The translations under genes were made by a program, and so were the position numbers. From CAWBRY01 sp963791295 (GTDB taxonomy: Bacteria > Bacteroidota > Bacteroidia > Chitinophagales > Chitinophagaceae): a DNA stretch of 64,000 bases. Where the stretch lies: the NCBI GenBank assembly GCA_963791295.1, contig CAWBRY010000001.1, positions 124,001 through 188,000 on the forward strand, read 5' to 3'. Shown piece after piece: positions 9,316 to 17,711 of the stretch (position 1 is its first letter; every line of letters begins with the position of its first letter). The notes beneath the pieces were generated by a model. The model was not told the DNA's origin, made no database searches, and saw nothing but the letters and a program-made list of their open reading frames with translations.

Positions 9316-10686
9316 CTATTTATCATCTGGCCGATTAGGTGGCCGCTGCTGGTTGGGCCGATTCTGTGGAGGATTTTGTCTTTGGTTTTTTTGCTGTCCC
9401 CCTTTTTGCTGGTTACCTTGATTCCCCTGGTTCCCTTGATTTCCCTGGTTCCCTTGATTCCCTTGGTTCCCTTGGTTCCCCTGATTTCTTTGTTGTCCCT
9501 GTTGACGTCCGGACTGATTTTGTTGATTGCCCCCCGGCTGCCTGTTCCTTCCACCCTGATCCCTGGGTTTTTGACCCTGATGACGTTTCTTTCTTCCAGC
9601 CTTATCGAGGGTTTGCAAACTAATCTGGCCAACCAACTCTACAAATTCAGGTTCTGTTTCTTTAAACTTTGACGAAACGACTTCGACCGGTTCCAGTTCA
9701 GCTGGAGTGATTCCCTGAAGGTTTTGGGATTTTATTTTTTTGACTCTTTCGAGGCTTAGTGGATACTGCTTGTTGCTATCAGGTAAGGTATACCACATCA
9801 GATTCTTGAAAATATCTTTTTTGGCGAGGAATGCGTTGCCTTTGGCTACTTGCAGGGTATCGCAGTTTTCGGGAAAATGCTGAAGAGCATCGAGATAAGT
9901 GTCCAGCTCATAATTCAGGCAACACTTCAGTCTTCCGCATTGCCCGCTCAACTTTGTTTGATTAATAGAGAGATTCTGGTAACGTGCAGCCGCTGTGTTC
10001 ACTGATTTAAAATCCGTCAGCCAGGTGCTGCAACACAGTTCACGTCCACAACTTCCGATGCCACCTACTTTGCCTGCTTCCTGGCGGGCACCGATCTGCC
10101 TCATTTCCACTTTTACTTTAAACTCCGATGCATATACTTTGATCAATTCCCTGAAATCGACACGCCCATCGGCAATATAGAAGAAGGTAGCTTTTCGTCC
10201 ATCAGCCTGCATTTCTACCTGGCTGATCTTCATGTCGAGCTTCAATTGCTTGGCAATCGCGCGGCTACGAATAACGGCTTCCGGTTCTCTTACTTTGTTT
10301 TGTTTCCAGATATCGATATCGCGATCACTGGCGCGCCGCAATACTTTTTTCATTTCGGGGTTGTCTTCCTTCACATTTCTCTTCTTCATCTGCAAGCGGA
10401 CGATCTCGCCTGTTAAAGACACTTCGCCCACATCGAAGCCACTTACGCCTTCCACGGCGAGTAGTTCACCTTTTTCGTAGGGCTGCAGCGATGGATTTCT
10501 GAAAAAGTCTTTTCGGGTCCCCTGGTTAAAACTCACCTCGATCACCTTGCAGGCCGAGTCGAAGCTGGCAATCGGCAAATTTCGTAGCCAGTCATGCGTA
10601 TTCAAGCGATTGCAACCGCCAGTGCTACACCCTCCGTTGCTTTTGCAGCCATTGGGCTTACCTGTTCCACAGTTAGTGCAACTCAT
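9316..10686 (-). CDS. RicT-like PSP1-domain protein with Gln/Asn/Gly-rich tail
   Basis: 456 residues. The N-terminus is unusually Cys-rich (MSCTNCGTGKPNGCKSNGGC). The central PSP1 domain has the conserved cysteine motifs SCGRELCC and CGRLKCC. In Bacillus RicT (YaaT) similar cysteines bind an iron-sulfur cluster in a complex that steers RNase Y-dependent RNA maturation. Bacteroidota carry this protein without sporulation, so its role here is not settled. The last 90 or so residues (after AGRKKRHQGQK) are disordered and dominated by NQG triplets coded by a 9-bp tandem repeat. The tail resembles RNA-binding low-complexity segments. holB and a peroxidase gene lie upstream on the same strand, 254 bases away. 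Confidence 0.82.
   Translation of the reverse strand: MSCTNCGTGKPNGCKSNGGCSTGGCNRLNTHDWLRNLPIASFDSACKVIEVSFNQGTRKDFFRNPSLQPYEKGELLAVEGVSGFDVGEVSLTGEIVRLQMKKRNVKEDNPEMKKVLRRASDRDIDIWKQNKVREPEAVIRSRAIAKQLKLDMKISQVEMQADGRKATFFYIADGRVDFRELIKVYASEFKVKVEMRQIGARQEAGKVGGIGSCGRELCCSTWLTDFKSVNTAAARYQNLSINQTKLSGQCGRLKCCLNYELDTYLDALQHFPENCDTLQVAKGNAFLAKKDIFKNLMWYTLPDSNKQYPLSLERVKKIKSQNLQGITPAELEPVEVVSSKFKETEPEFVELVGQISLQTLDKAGRKKRHQGQKPRDQGGRNRQPGGNQQNQSGRQQGQQRNQGNQGNQGNQGNQGNQGNQGNQGNQQKGGQQKNQRQNPPQNRPNQQRPPNRPDDK
9411..9490 (-). repeat. 9-bp tandem repeat coding (Asn-Gln-Gly)n
   Basis: On the plus strand the unit reads approximately TTCCCTTGG / TTCCCTTGA and recurs about eight times in a row with single-base variation. 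On the coding strand it specifies repeated Asn-Gln-Gly in the tail of the RicT-like protein. Because the unit is a multiple of three, copy-number change would alter tail length without breaking the frame. Confidence 0.8.
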
Positions 10687-10940
10687 TCGCTCCTTAGATT
10701 TTAGGTCGAGAAAGGGGGGAGGATGTGAACCCGAAGAATGATCATATTAAGCACCTGCCCTTGAAGGGCGTGTTTCTATGTTCCTGGACTATTCAGCATA
10801 ATACGCTGATTAGTAGAACTAATATATGCAGAAGCGATCAACACGAATAGGCATTCTTAATAAACAATTCTGAGTCAGGACTAAAAAATGGCCTGGCAAT
10901 CCGGATACGGCAGGTTCAGCATTCATCACCACAGTTCCTC

Positions 10941-12107
10941 TTAATTAGTCAAAAGTACAAATTTGTCCTGAATGATATGGTAGAGTTTAATGGTGAGGGC
11001 ATGAAACAGCATTTTCCCGTGGGCGTTCCGTTCAATATAATAAGTAGCCTTGTCCAATTCCTCGATCATAGCCTGTTGCTGCTCGATTCCCGCAATCTTG
11101 TTCAGTCTTTCCGCAAAATCCATTTCAGTCTCTGTTATGGTTGATGTCAATCCAATCCGTTGCTTCAGGGCCTGCTCCAATAAATGGTTGAAGTAGCGCA
11201 AAAATTGTTTTTGTTTTTCCCGGCCCAACCGGCTTATTTCCTCAACCCATTTTGCCTGCGCCACGGGTCCGGTCTTCAATATCGCATTTAGCCATTCTCT
11301 CAGTAAACTTTGCCAGTCTTCTTCTGCATGTTGCACTAGTTGAAGCGCCTCCCTGTAATTCCCTTCGCATACGCTGGCGACCTGCCTGGCAATGCCGGCT
11401 TCGGTTTTAGATCGATGGATGAGTGCCTCTTCAATGTCTTTGGTTTCCAATGCAGGGATCTTAAGGAGTTGGCAACGGCTGACTATGGTAGGCAATACTG
11501 CGGATTCATTTTCGGTGATCAATATAAATAAGGTATCGGGCGGAGGTTCTTCGATCAGCTTGAGCAGCTTATTTCCCTCGTTACCGAGATATTCAGGCAA
11601 CCAGAGGATAAGGATCTTATATTCACTTTCAAAGCTTTTGAGGCTTAGCTTCCGAATAATATCTGCACATTCGTCAGCAGTGATTTTTCCCTGGCTGTTT
11701 TCCTTTTCCTTAATGGATTCAATCCAGTCAAATGAATTGCCATAGGGATTCAGCTTAATGAATTCTCTCCATTCGACGATGAAGTCCGTGGCTACCGGTT
11801 TTTCGCCGGGCTTCCTGGTCACTGTGGGATAAGAGAAATGAATATCGGGATGTACAAGGCTTTGTGCTTTGAGGCAACCGGCGCATTGCCCGCATGACTC
11901 GCTAACGGGATCAAGTATTCCCGCCATGAGGCCTGGGCTGGTCACTTTCTCGCAAACCAAATATTGCGAAAAGGCTAATGCCAGGGGTAGTGCGCCGCTG
12001 CCTTCCTTCCCCAGGAACAGCAGTGCATGGCTAAGCCGGTTGTGTTGCACCAGTTCAATGAGTTGCTTTTTTACCAGGGATTGGCCGATGATGTCTTTGA
12101 AATGCAT
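10941..12107 (-). CDS. holB: DNA polymerase III subunit delta'
   Basis: 388 residues. The N-terminus FKDIIGQSLVKKQLIELVQH followed by NRLSHALLFLG is typical of clamp-loader AAA+ subunits. The phosphate loop is degenerate (GKEGSGALPLA), as in delta' proteins, which do not hydrolyse ATP. A zinc-binding cysteine cluster follows (CEK..., then SESCGQCAGCLKAQ). SRCQLLKIP corresponds to the SRC sensor/arginine-finger motif. The protein helps load the sliding clamp at the replisome. Its ATG directly abuts the stop codon of the glutathione peroxidase gene with no spacer, so the two are almost certainly translated from one mRNA. Confidence 0.92.
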   Translation of the reverse strand: MHFKDIIGQSLVKKQLIELVQHNRLSHALLFLGKEGSGALPLALAFSQYLVCEKVTSPGLMAGILDPVSESCGQCAGCLKAQSLVHPDIHFSYPTVTRKPGEKPVATDFIVEWREFIKLNPYGNSFDWIESIKEKENSQGKITADECADIIRKLSLKSFESEYKILILWLPEYLGNEGNKLLKLIEEPPPDTLFILITENESAVLPTIVSRCQLLKIPALETKDIEEALIHRSKTEAGIARQVASVCEGNYREALQLVQHAEEDWQSLLREWLNAILKTGPVAQAKWVEEISRLGREKQKQFLRYFNHLLEQALKQRIGLTSTITETEMDFAERLNKIAGIEQQQAMIEELDKATYYIERNAHGKMLFHALTIKLYHIIQDKFVLLTN

Positions 12108-12665
12108 TTAATTCAGATACTTCAATATTTCCTCGCTCATCGGTTTGACTTTATTGTGAAATACCGCTATCAGGTTCCCATTTTCATCGATAAGGAATTT
12201 GGTAAAATTCCAGGTGATAGGATCTTCGAGAAATTTTTTACGCGTCGCATCTTCTTCCGATACTCCCCCCGCCATTTGTTTGGATTGTTCGACCAACCAT
12301 TTGAATAGAGGATGTATGTCATCTCCTTTTACAGAGACCTTCTCCGCCATGGGAAAGGTTACGCTATATTCTTTGGTGCAGAATTTTTTTATTTCTTCGT
12401 TCGATCCGGGTTCCTGTCCTCCGAAGTTATTAGCAGGAAACCCAATGATCACCAATTTGTCTTTATATCCTTCGTATAGTTTTTCGAGCTCAGCGTATTG
12501 TGGGGTATTACCGCACATGGAAGCTGTATTTACGATCATTATTTTTTTGCCTTTATAACTAGCCATGTCGATGTCGTTCCCATCCAGCCCGGGCACCTTA
12601 AAGTCGTAAATAGAGCCGCCGGTCAGGGTAGCGGACAAGATCAATGTGATGAGTAATGCTTTCAT
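12108..12665 (-). CDS. Glutathione peroxidase family protein
   Basis: 185 residues with a possible signal sequence (MKALLITLILSATLTGGS). The thioredoxin-like fold is recognisable by IMIVNTASMCGNTPQYAELE, where Cys51 is the peroxidatic residue, and by FPANNFGGQEPGSNEEI. In many relatives the second motif begins FPCNQF, so that Cys is Ala here. A further Cys (KKFCTKE) could act as the resolving residue with thioredoxin. The enzyme reduces peroxides, probably in the periplasm if the signal is cleaved. It lies directly upstream of holB with zero spacing and has a clear -7 promoter element 46 bases before its ATG. Confidence 0.9.
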   Translation of the reverse strand: MKALLITLILSATLTGGSIYDFKVPGLDGNDIDMASYKGKKIMIVNTASMCGNTPQYAELEKLYEGYKDKLVIIGFPANNFGGQEPGSNEEIKKFCTKEYSVTFPMAEKVSVKGDDIHPLFKWLVEQSKQMAGGVSEEDATRKKFLEDPITWNFTKFLIDENGNLIAVFHNKVKPMSEEILKYLN

Positions 12666-12710
12666 AAATTAAAAAATTTCAGAATTTAATATTAAGACGT
12701 AAGCGAACTA

Positions 12711-12718
12711 CAAAGATA
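12711..12718 (-). promoter_or_regulatory. Bacteroidota -7 promoter element for the peroxidase-holB unit
   Basis: The minus strand reads TATCTTTG, an exact match to the TAnnTTTG consensus, 46 bases upstream of the peroxidase ATG. No good -33 TTTG is seen at the expected distance. Confidence 0.45.
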
Positions 12719-12753
12719 CGGCATGTAGCATTTTGACCTTTTTTAAATAAAAT

Positions 12754-14148
12754 CTATTGATGTTCGAAAGCGCCCAGATCTGGCAGCCCCACGGGCCGCA
12801 GTTTACCGTCAAGGTCATTGGTGATACCGGCATTAGTCCCTTTATCGATGGCCGGAGAGCCATCCTTCAACCGGAAATTATAAAAGTTTTGTGATGTATT
12901 GATACTGTCAAATAAAGGATCCTGGTTATTGATCATTTGATTCAACGTAGAATTGGCGGGCGGATTCAATACTTTGTAAAGACCCGTATTAAAAATAACA
13001 GGATTGCTTGGACCCATTATATCCACTATTACCTCGTCATCAACAGCCCCTCCTTCTCCCCAAAAAATGCAATTAGTAAATACAGCGTCTAATGGAGCGG
13101 TTACAGGTATGTCATTTATATTAATATAGTTGCTAACGAATAGAACCTGGTCCTGGTGCGATAGGAAAGTATTGGAATAGCTCGCCACGGTGCAGTGCGT
13201 AAATTCATAATCGCCGCCTTTTATAAGGACTACATTCTTGCCACAATTGCTGATCTGGCAATTTCGTGCGCGGACACTTGAATTGATTGCGATGATGCCG
13301 GCATCATAGGCGTTTTCAACGATACATTCGTTCAGCGTGACCTTTGGGTTTGCAGTCGAAGGAACATCCTGGACGGCAATGGCCTGGTATGCATTTCTTA
13401 TCACTGCATAGTTGATTACATTATCCTTGCTGCTGGTCCGAAAGAAAATACCCGGCCACGCTGCAGGGAAATCTTTATACGGTTCATCCAGCCGGTCACC
13501 CTGGAAATAGACGCGATCAACTGTGTCTGCAAGTCCGTTCACATTTAAAGTGCCATCAATGATCAGTGGCGCGTCGGCATGAATATAAATACGGCATCCT
13601 TTATTAATGGTGAGTGTCCTGTCTGCATCGACAAGCAAGGAACCGAGAATGACGTATGGTAAATCATTGGACCATGATTCATCTGCACTGATCCGTTTGT
13701 TCCGCAAGAAATGCGCGTTCTGCCCCCATGCTTCCAGTTGCACTAATTCGTTTACGCCGTTAAACGTTAATTGTATGCTGTCTCTTATTATAAAAGGAAG
13801 GTCACTTGCAGTGGGATCGATATTCACCTGCACAAATACATAAATGCTGTCATTGGCTTCAATTTCCAGGTTGTTTATCTCGGGTCCCGGCAGGCCATCG
13901 GCATTGATAGAATAGGCAGAGCTGCTGCCGCCCATCAAACGGATCGATGAAACAAGCAGCTTCTGATCATTTTCATTTATGATCTTGAAAAATTGATACA
14001 CTGAACCGGCGGTTACAAAAACGGTGTCGTATTTAAGCGTATCGGCGGTAATATTAACGCGAGCGTCGGGGGAGGTAATGAAAGATTCTTTTTTGCAGGA
14101 GAAAAGGAAGATCAAGCAGGATATTATAAGTATTCCGAGGGACTTCAT
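12754..14148 (-). CDS. Lipoprotein with right-handed parallel beta-helix (choice-of-anchor Q type)
   Basis: 464 residues from the ATG at 14148 (an in-frame ATG three codons upstream at 14157 is also possible). The lipoprotein signal is MKSLGILIISCLIFLFSC with a Cys followed by KKES. After an N-terminal beta-rich domain (about 30-150), repeated short strands with Asn and aliphatic ladders (INYAVIRNAYQAIAV, VTLNECIVENAYDAGIIAIN, VRARNCQISNCGKNVVLI) indicate a parallel beta-helix. The C-terminus has the PAIDKG...DLDGKLRP...DLGAFEH motif common to Bacteroidota beta-helix surface proteins. This motif, not a catalytic site, defines the family. No polysaccharide-lyase residues can be assigned. Outer-membrane surface location is likely. 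Confidence 0.82.
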   Translation of the reverse strand: MKSLGILIISCLIFLFSCKKESFITSPDARVNITADTLKYDTVFVTAGSVYQFFKIINENDQKLLVSSIRLMGGSSSAYSINADGLPGPEINNLEIEANDSIYVFVQVNIDPTASDLPFIIRDSIQLTFNGVNELVQLEAWGQNAHFLRNKRISADESWSNDLPYVILGSLLVDADRTLTINKGCRIYIHADAPLIIDGTLNVNGLADTVDRVYFQGDRLDEPYKDFPAAWPGIFFRTSSKDNVINYAVIRNAYQAIAVQDVPSTANPKVTLNECIVENAYDAGIIAINSSVRARNCQISNCGKNVVLIKGGDYEFTHCTVASYSNTFLSHQDQVLFVSNYININDIPVTAPLDAVFTNCIFWGEGGAVDDEVIVDIMGPSNPVIFNTGLYKVLNPPANSTLNQMINNQDPLFDSINTSQNFYNFRLKDGSPAIDKGTNAGITNDLDGKLRPVGLPDLGAFEHQ

Positions 14149-14215
14149 CGGAGTCAAAAATAACGTATGAACGGGATAAGCAGGTGAAAATTGTATGGTT
14201 GTATCGTACTATTGG

Positions 14216-14917
14216 TCATTGCCGGAGTGCAATGCAAAGTGTGCAGATACTCAAGCGAAGTGATTCGACCTTGAGTAGTTCAAGACCACATGCTTCCAGG
14301 GTGGCTCCGGTTGTCACGACATCATCAACGAGGAGGACATGTCTATCATTGAGAATAGTTGGATCAGTCAATACGAATTTCCCGTCCATATTTTTCCATC
14401 GTTCCAATCTTCCTTTTTTTGTTTGTGTTTCGCTATACTCCGGGCGAATAATCACATTTCTAATAATAGGTACTTGTAAGTTAGCAGCCATCCCTTCGCA
14501 AAGCACTGCGGCCTGGTTATAACCTCTTCTTAGTTCCTTTGCTGGAAAAAGCGGCAAGGGGATCAAGGCATCAACCCGAAAACGCGTCGATCGATTAATC
14601 TGATCGCCGATCAATCGGCCTAGCAGTAGTCCCAGATCTCTATCGCCCTTATACTTGAATTCATGCATCAACCGCTGCATGAGCGATTGTTTGGTAAAAT
14701 AGTACTGTGCGGTTGCGTTTACGAGAGGCAACCTGCCCCAGAATATTTTTTCTACGGGATTATCGCGATGAATCTCAAAATTTGTTATTGGAAGAGAGTT
14801 CAGGCAGCGTATGCACAATTGCGTTTCACGGTTGATGCGGTCGCTTCCACAACCTTTACAGATGTGCGGGAAAAGTAAATGAAATACGGATTCTTTTATT
14901 TCGGCCAGGCCAAGCAT
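14216..14917 (-). CDS. comF: ComF family phosphoribosyltransferase-like protein
   Basis: 233 residues. An N-terminal zinc ribbon (HICKGCGSD, later QLCIRC) is followed by a phosphoribosyltransferase fold containing LIPLPLFPAKELRRGYNQA and the PRPP-binding loop VLLVDDVVTTGATLEAC. ComF proteins assist DNA uptake in competent bacteria, although many carriers are not known to be competent. It lies 5 bases downstream of radA on the same strand, which suggests co-transcription. A comEC-type gene is present elsewhere in the window (37102-38700), so some uptake pathway is plausible. Confidence 0.88.
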   Translation of the reverse strand: MLGLAEIKESVFHLLFPHICKGCGSDRINRETQLCIRCLNSLPITNFEIHRDNPVEKIFWGRLPLVNATAQYYFTKQSLMQRLMHEFKYKGDRDLGLLLGRLIGDQINRSTRFRVDALIPLPLFPAKELRRGYNQAAVLCEGMAANLQVPIIRNVIIRPEYSETQTKKGRLERWKNMDGKFVLTDPTILNDRHVLLVDDVVTTGATLEACGLELLKVESLRLSICTLCIALRQ

Positions 14918-14922
14918 CTTCT

Positions 14923-16299
14923 TTAAAATAAATACTTGTAAACCTCTTCAACCCGGCCCATAGTAACAGTCTCAATTCCAGAACTGTGCTTGGCCGAGCG
15001 ATGGCTCAGGTTATATTTGGAAACGATGATTTTTTCAAAAAACATTTTCTCTGCTTCGGCGATTCGCTGATCGATCCGGTTTACCGCCCTGATCTCTCCA
15101 CTCAAACCTACCTCACCTGCAAAGCAAATTTGTTGTGGTAAGGGTACATCTTCGTATGAAGATAGTAGTGCACATAAAACAGCCAGATCAATGGAAGGGT
15201 CTTCTACCTTCAGTCCGCCGGCAATATTCAGAAAAACATCTTTAACGCCAAAGTGAAAGCCACCGCGTTTTTCCAATACGGCCAAAAGCAATTGCAGCCG
15301 TCGCAGATCAAAACCAGTTACGGTACGTTGAGGCATGCCGTAGACAGAAGGGGTGACCAATGCCTGCACTTCTATTAGGAGAGGTCGCATTCCTTCGATC
15401 GTTGCAGCGATAGCTGTTCCGCTGAGTTGATCTTCTTTTTGTGTGATCAGGAGTTCACTGGGATTCAACACCGCTTTCATGCCTTCATCAGTCATTTCAT
15501 AGATTCCCAATTCGGATGTACTTCCAAACCGGTTTTTTATCGTTCGCAATAGTCGATAGGTATAATGCCGATCACCTTCAAATTGTAAAACAGTGTCCAC
15601 CATGTGTTCCAGGACTTTTGGACCGGCAATGCTTCCGTCCTTGGTGATATGGCCGATCAGGAATACGGGTGTATTGGTTTCTTTGGCAAACCGTTGAAAT
15701 TCGGCGGCACATTCCCGTATCTGTGAGACACTGCCGGGCGATGAATCGATAAAAGGAGTTTGCAACGTTTGAATGGAATCAATGATAATCAGTTGAGGTC
15801 TTAATTTTCTTATTTCCTGAAATATAGTTGGTGTAGAAGTTTCCGTGAGTAAATAAAAATTATCATTGTGGAGTTTCAGTCTGTCAGCACGCATCTTGAT
15901 TTGTTGTTCGCTCTCCTCACCGCTTACATAGAGTACGCTAATATTTTTCAGCCACAATCCATTTTGCAAAAACAAGGTTGACTTTCCAATGCCTGGTTCG
16001 CCGGCTATCAATACCATACTTCCCGGAACAATGCCTCCACCCAAAACACGGTTTAATTCGATATCATTTGTTACTAATCTCCTTTCTTCATTACTCTTTA
16101 TTTCATGTAAGGAGATTGTCTTGTTGGTTCTTTTTTCAGTATGGTAATCTTTCCATCCATCATTATTGATTGTTGCATCCTTTTGGACCAATTCTTCAAC
16201 AAACGTATTCCATTGAGCACAAGAAGGACATTGACCCACCCATTTCACACTTTCATAACCGCAGTTCTGACAAAAAAATGCACTTTTAGTCTTATTCAT
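14923..16299 (-). CDS. radA: DNA repair protein RadA
   Basis: 458 residues. A four-cysteine zinc finger (Cys10, 13, 24, 27; CQNCGYESVKWVGQCPSC) is followed by a RecA-like ATPase with Walker A GEPGIGKST at 100-108 and the RadA-specific KNRFGST motif. The C-terminal third is a Lon-protease-like domain (GGLKVEDPSIDLAVLCALLSS) without a peptidase dyad. RadA drives branch migration of recombination intermediates and helps process stalled forks. The length matches the family. It is the first gene of a radA-comF pair. Confidence 0.95.
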   Translation of the reverse strand: MNKTKSAFFCQNCGYESVKWVGQCPSCAQWNTFVEELVQKDATINNDGWKDYHTEKRTNKTISLHEIKSNEERRLVTNDIELNRVLGGGIVPGSMVLIAGEPGIGKSTLFLQNGLWLKNISVLYVSGEESEQQIKMRADRLKLHNDNFYLLTETSTPTIFQEIRKLRPQLIIIDSIQTLQTPFIDSSPGSVSQIRECAAEFQRFAKETNTPVFLIGHITKDGSIAGPKVLEHMVDTVLQFEGDRHYTYRLLRTIKNRFGSTSELGIYEMTDEGMKAVLNPSELLITQKEDQLSGTAIAATIEGMRPLLIEVQALVTPSVYGMPQRTVTGFDLRRLQLLLAVLEKRGGFHFGVKDVFLNIAGGLKVEDPSIDLAVLCALLSSYEDVPLPQQICFAGEVGLSGEIRAVNRIDQRIAEAEKMFFEKIIVSKYNLSHRSAKHSSGIETVTMGRVEEVYKYLF

Positions 16300-16449
16300 T
16301 AATTAAAATTAACTTATCGAATTCAGTTGAATTGAAAACTTTAATGGGAAAATAAAATCGAGAAGTAAGAATAGATAATCGGAGAACGTAAGAATAGATG
16401 AAGACGAAGGGAAAAATTGATTTCAGGGAGGCTTTTTAAAAGTAAAAGA

Positions 16450-16469
16450 GGCCAATCTTGCGATTGGCC
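16450..16469. terminator. Hairpin, possible terminator
   Basis: GGCCAATC and GATTGGCC form a perfect 8-bp stem around a TTGC loop. On the minus strand it is followed by a T-rich run, which would suit termination of a minus-strand transcript, but no gene is known on that side. It may instead be a structural or regulatory element upstream of radA. Confidence 0.35.
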
Positions 16470-16679
16470 CCCTTACTTACTAACCCATTAAATTCTTGCA
16501 CTAAGTTACAAAGATGGCCCACATTACAAAATATATTTTTTCTCCTGTGCATAACTTTCGTTGATAGCTAACCGGCAGTAGGAAAGTGACGCCAGGCTCG
16601 AACGCTAGGATTTAAATAATTGAAAAACAATTAAATATGTGAGCGTTTCGCTTTAATTTTTTTCCGGAAAAATCAACAG

Positions 16680-16687
16680 TAAATTTG
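16680..16687 (+). promoter_or_regulatory. Putative -7 element for the metallopeptidase gene
   Basis: TAAATTTG matches the Bacteroidota TAnnTTTG consensus exactly. It would start transcription near 16694, giving a leader of about 95 bases. The -33 position has T-rich sequence but no exact TTTG. Confidence 0.4.
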
Positions 16688-16789
16688 TACCTTCTATATC
16701 CTGTAGGTGACAAAACGACGGGGAAAACCGCTCAAAACCGAATGGCAGTAGATTTGATGTAATAGATATTACCTAAATTTTTTTAAAAC

Positions 16790-17470
16790 ATGACACCCTC
16801 AATTTTGATTGTCTCTTTGATTTTTGTCGGCATCAGTATGTTGATCTCCATGGTGCTAAAAAGTAAGCTGACCGCCTATGGAAAGATTCCGCTGGCCAAC
16901 GGAATGACCGGCCGGGAAGTAGCCGAAAAAATGCTTCGCGAGAATGGCATATATGATGTAAAAATTATCTCACAGGACGGGTTTTTGAGCGACCACTATA
17001 ACCCGGTCAATAAAACCGTTAACCTCAGTTCCGAGATATACAATGGAAACAGCATTGCGTCGGCGGCGGTCGCGGCGCACGAGTGCGGCCACGCTGTGCA
17101 ACACGCGACTGCCTACAGTTGGCTAATGATGCGGAGTAAATTGGTGCCTGTAGTTCAGGTTAGCTCTTCCCTCGTGCAATGGATCCTCTTATTAGGAATC
17201 ATCATGATCAATCGCTTTCCGCAGCTTTTGCTGGTGGGAATTATCTTGTTTGCACTGACTACACTTTTTACCCTGATTACCCTGCCGGTTGAATTCGATG
17301 CCAGCCGCCGTGCGCTGGCCTGGTTAGACCGCACCAATGTGACCAATCCGCAGGAGTATCCAAAGGCCAAGAACGCATTGAAATGGGCGGCGACGACTTA
17401 TGTAGTGGCGGCACTAGCAGCCTTGGTCACCCTCGTTCAATATATTCTGATCTATTCCAACCGACGTTAA
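16790..17470 (+). CDS. YugP-type membrane zinc metallopeptidase
   Basis: 226 residues. A hydrophobic N-terminal helix (about 3-23) is followed by a soluble segment with the zinc-binding sequence AAHECGHAVQHA (His97, Glu98, His101). Two or three further hydrophobic helices lie around 125-175 and 200-220, and LPVEFDASRRALAWL probably supplies the third ligand region. This is the neutral zinc metallopeptidase family typified by YugP. Its physiological substrate is not known. It is monocistronic: a promoter element lies upstream and a strong terminator follows. Confidence 0.88.
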   Translation: MTPSILIVSLIFVGISMLISMVLKSKLTAYGKIPLANGMTGREVAEKMLRENGIYDVKIISQDGFLSDHYNPVNKTVNLSSEIYNGNSIASAAVAAHECGHAVQHATAYSWLMMRSKLVPVVQVSSSLVQWILLLGIIMINRFPQLLLVGIILFALTTLFTLITLPVEFDASRRALAWLDRTNVTNPQEYPKAKNALKWAATTYVVAALAALVTLVQYILIYSNRR

Positions 17471-17493
17471 TTAAAATGAGCAATTTTATACGT

Positions 17494-17522
17494 AAAACCG
17501 CCTCTCAAAGAGGCGGTTTTTT
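17494..17522 (+). terminator. Rho-independent terminator
   Basis: A perfect 12-bp stem (AAAACCGCCTCT / AGAGGCGGTTTT) with a CAA loop ends in a T run, 23 bases after the metallopeptidase stop codon. Confidence 0.9.
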
Positions 17523-17711
17523 AGTGGGCATGACAGCCTGAAGAAACGACAAGAAAATCGGATAATTGGCTCGTATCTCATTCAAACCCACTATTTATTA
17601 TGACGAATGGAGATTGATCCGGATCAATTTAAATTTTAAAGCAGCGTTTTGAATCATAAATTTCTCCTACTTTAGAGCATTAACTTTTTTTTAAATTTTC
17701 AAAACTGACAC

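Larger units (their letters stand above)
16300..16789. other. 490-base intergenic region between radA and the metallopeptidase gene
   Basis: The region is AT-rich and separates divergent genes. It contains a 12-base direct repeat (GTAAGAATAGAT at 16365-16376 and 16388-16399), a hairpin at 16450-16469, and a -7 element at 16680-16687 facing the metallopeptidase gene, leaving a leader of about 95 bases. I see no open reading frame with coding character and no recognisable RNA family. Confidence 0.6.

Noticed and set aside
9292..9672. 126-codon open frame antisense to the RicT-like gene
   Set aside because: It is a product of the low-complexity repeat read in reverse, with runs of Leu-Val-Pro and no homology; the opposite strand has the conserved PSP1 protein.
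16587..16610. tRNA-like GTTCGAGCC segment on the minus strand
   Set aside because: The T-arm-like bases do not pair into a stem, and no acceptor stem, anticodon arm or D-arm can be drawn within about 80 bases upstream.
17648..17675. TTTG and TACTTTAG upstream of the SusC gene as a promoter
   Set aside because: The spacing is only 16 bases, shorter than the usual 19-21, so it was not listed as a feature.
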